Shown one piece after another: positions 63,213 to 64,000 of a stretch of DNA of 64,000 nt. How positions within the stretch are numbered: the first letter of the stretch is position 1; each line of letters begins with the position of its first letter. Made by a program: the position numbers and the translations under genes. The notes under the pieces are model-generated. The model searched no databases and was not told the origin of the DNA. It saw only the letters and a list, made by a program, of their open reading frames with translations. The stretch lies in contig BQUP01000007.1 of NCBI GenBank assembly GCA_022835595.1, positions 124,001 through 188,000 on the forward strand. Direction: 5' to 3'. This DNA is from Cystobasidium ongulense. Lineage: Eukaryota; Basidiomycota; Cystobasidiomycetes; Cystobasidiales; Cystobasidiaceae.

Positions 63213-64000
63213 TCAATCTAGATCCTGCAAGGATGATTTCAAAGCTTGCACCCTCTTCTCCAACGTCTTAATCATCGACAGTATCTCTCTCGCTTCTTCA
63301 TTGTCTGGTATATCCCTTTCCTCGACAATCAAAGCTGTCACTTCCTTCTTAATCGGGACTTGTCCGTGTGTATGTTGGAAGTATTCATGCAGTGCGTCGC
63401 GAACAGCAGCAGCTACGGCATGCTGTCCTTGCTCATTGCTACCCATAGCCGGGGTCCTCTCTCCTTCAACAAAAGTACTAGGTAGAAGTCTACGCTGAGG
63501 TATATATCTAGAGGAAGATTTTCTTAAACTCGATAAAGTAAAGATATTAGAAATGAAGAGGGTGAATATAATAAAAGAACAAACAAGAGTAGTAGGGCTC
63601 ATTTGACATAACATATCGACGATTGTATCCCATAAAGTCGTCATAAAGTCACATAACGGTTTGGAAAATGGAACCGTATCAGCTATGAATGATAATGGTT
63701 CTTTGGTTTTTTGAGTTGTAGGCCTGGTGGTATTGTCTCCGCCTACTCCTCCCATAGTACTGGATGAACCTTCTCGTGAGTGCAAGGTGTCCGACACGCT
63801 TTGATGTACTTCTTCGTGATCGTCTTGCTCCCCTCCAGCATAGAATTCAGATTTGTGTGCGCTAATATATTTCCTAATGCTGGTGTCCAGTGCGACATAA
63901 AGCGTCTTTTGACCTTCCAGAGATGATCTATCCACTATGCCTGTTGATGCACGCCTTCGGTCAGCTTGTCTTATGTGCAGCAAGGAAAGCCTTCCAACAT
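63213..64000 (-). CDS. C-terminal part of a probable VASt-type membrane protein
   Basis: This reading frame is open to the window edge, so only the C-terminal 262 residues are visible and the start lies outside. The beginning (VGRLSLLHIRQADRRRASTG then IVDRSSLEGQKTLYVALDTS) resembles the end of a VASt/StART-like lipid-transfer domain as in Lam/Ysp2 proteins, where such a helix ends the domain. A variable linker follows, then one hydrophobic segment (LVCSFIIFTLFISNIFTL, near 63610-63540) typical of a C-terminal ER anchor. The tail ends with a coiled coil, ILSMIKTLEKRVQALKSSLQ. If right, it would be an ER-anchored sterol or lipid transfer protein. The assignment is tentative because GRAM and core VASt residues are outside the window. 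Confidence 0.6.
   Translation of the reverse strand, partial: VGRLSLLHIRQADRRRASTGIVDRSSLEGQKTLYVALDTSIRKYISAHKSEFYAGGEQDDHEEVHQSVSDTLHSREGSSSTMGGVGGDNTTRPTTQKTKEPLSFIADTVPFSKPLCDFMTTLWDTIVDMLCQMSPTTLVCSFIIFTLFISNIFTLSSLRKSSSRYIPQRRLLPSTFVEGERTPAMGSNEQGQHAVAAAVRDALHEYFQHTHGQVPIKKEVTALIVEERDIPDNEEAREILSMIKTLEKRVQALKSSLQDLD

Overview
The window reads as a nuclear chromosome segment of a basidiomycete fungus, most like a Tremellomycetes-type or related Agaricomycotina yeast. I infer this from genes crowded with short GT-AG introns (about 40-100 nt, up to ten per gene), a CPL1-like secreted cysteine protein, a DUF6625-type putative glycosyltransferase, a velvet regulator and a tuberin homologue. 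Exon joins were chosen by eye, by keeping the reading frame and the family motifs. No virus-like or transposable element, CRISPR array, rRNA or convincing tRNA was seen.

Layout, left to right: a copper transporter (minus), a CPL1-like secreted protein (minus), an unrecognised 762-residue protein (minus) and a fasciclin-domain protein (minus). The last shares a 196-bp divergent promoter with an Mdm1-type PXA-RGS-PX-nexin protein (plus). Then come a DUF6625 putative glycosyltransferase (plus), an Mch1-like MFS carrier (minus), a Zn2Cys6 protein (plus), a long-chain acyl-CoA synthetase (minus), a vacuolar carboxypeptidase Y (minus) and histone H4 (minus), followed by a poorly resolved gene (minus).

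The second half holds an aldo-keto reductase (minus), an ARO8-type aminotransferase (plus), ribosomal protein eL34 (plus), a charged nuclear-type protein with a 33-nt tandem repeat (plus), PEX13 (minus), a pyridoxamine-phosphate-oxidase-like FMN protein (plus) and a 1454-residue low-complexity protein with three copies of an LFR(R/S)(R/K)S motif (plus). After these come ribokinase (plus), a BolA protein (minus), tuberin (plus), velvet (minus), NOP10 (plus) and the C-terminal part of a probable VASt-type membrane protein (minus) that runs off the right edge.

These are mostly housekeeping and signalling genes; they do not form an evident gene cluster or mobile island. Functional themes recur: lipid and membrane contact (Mdm1, acyl-CoA synthetase, the VASt-like protein), peroxisome import (PEX13), metal handling (Ctr, BolA) and cell surface or secreted proteins (CPL1-like, fasciclin, DUF6625). 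The most unusual signal is in gene structure. Internal microexons of 13-19 nt interrupt conserved motifs in four genes, one intron uses a GC donor, and one carboxypeptidase intron has no GT or GC donor at all.
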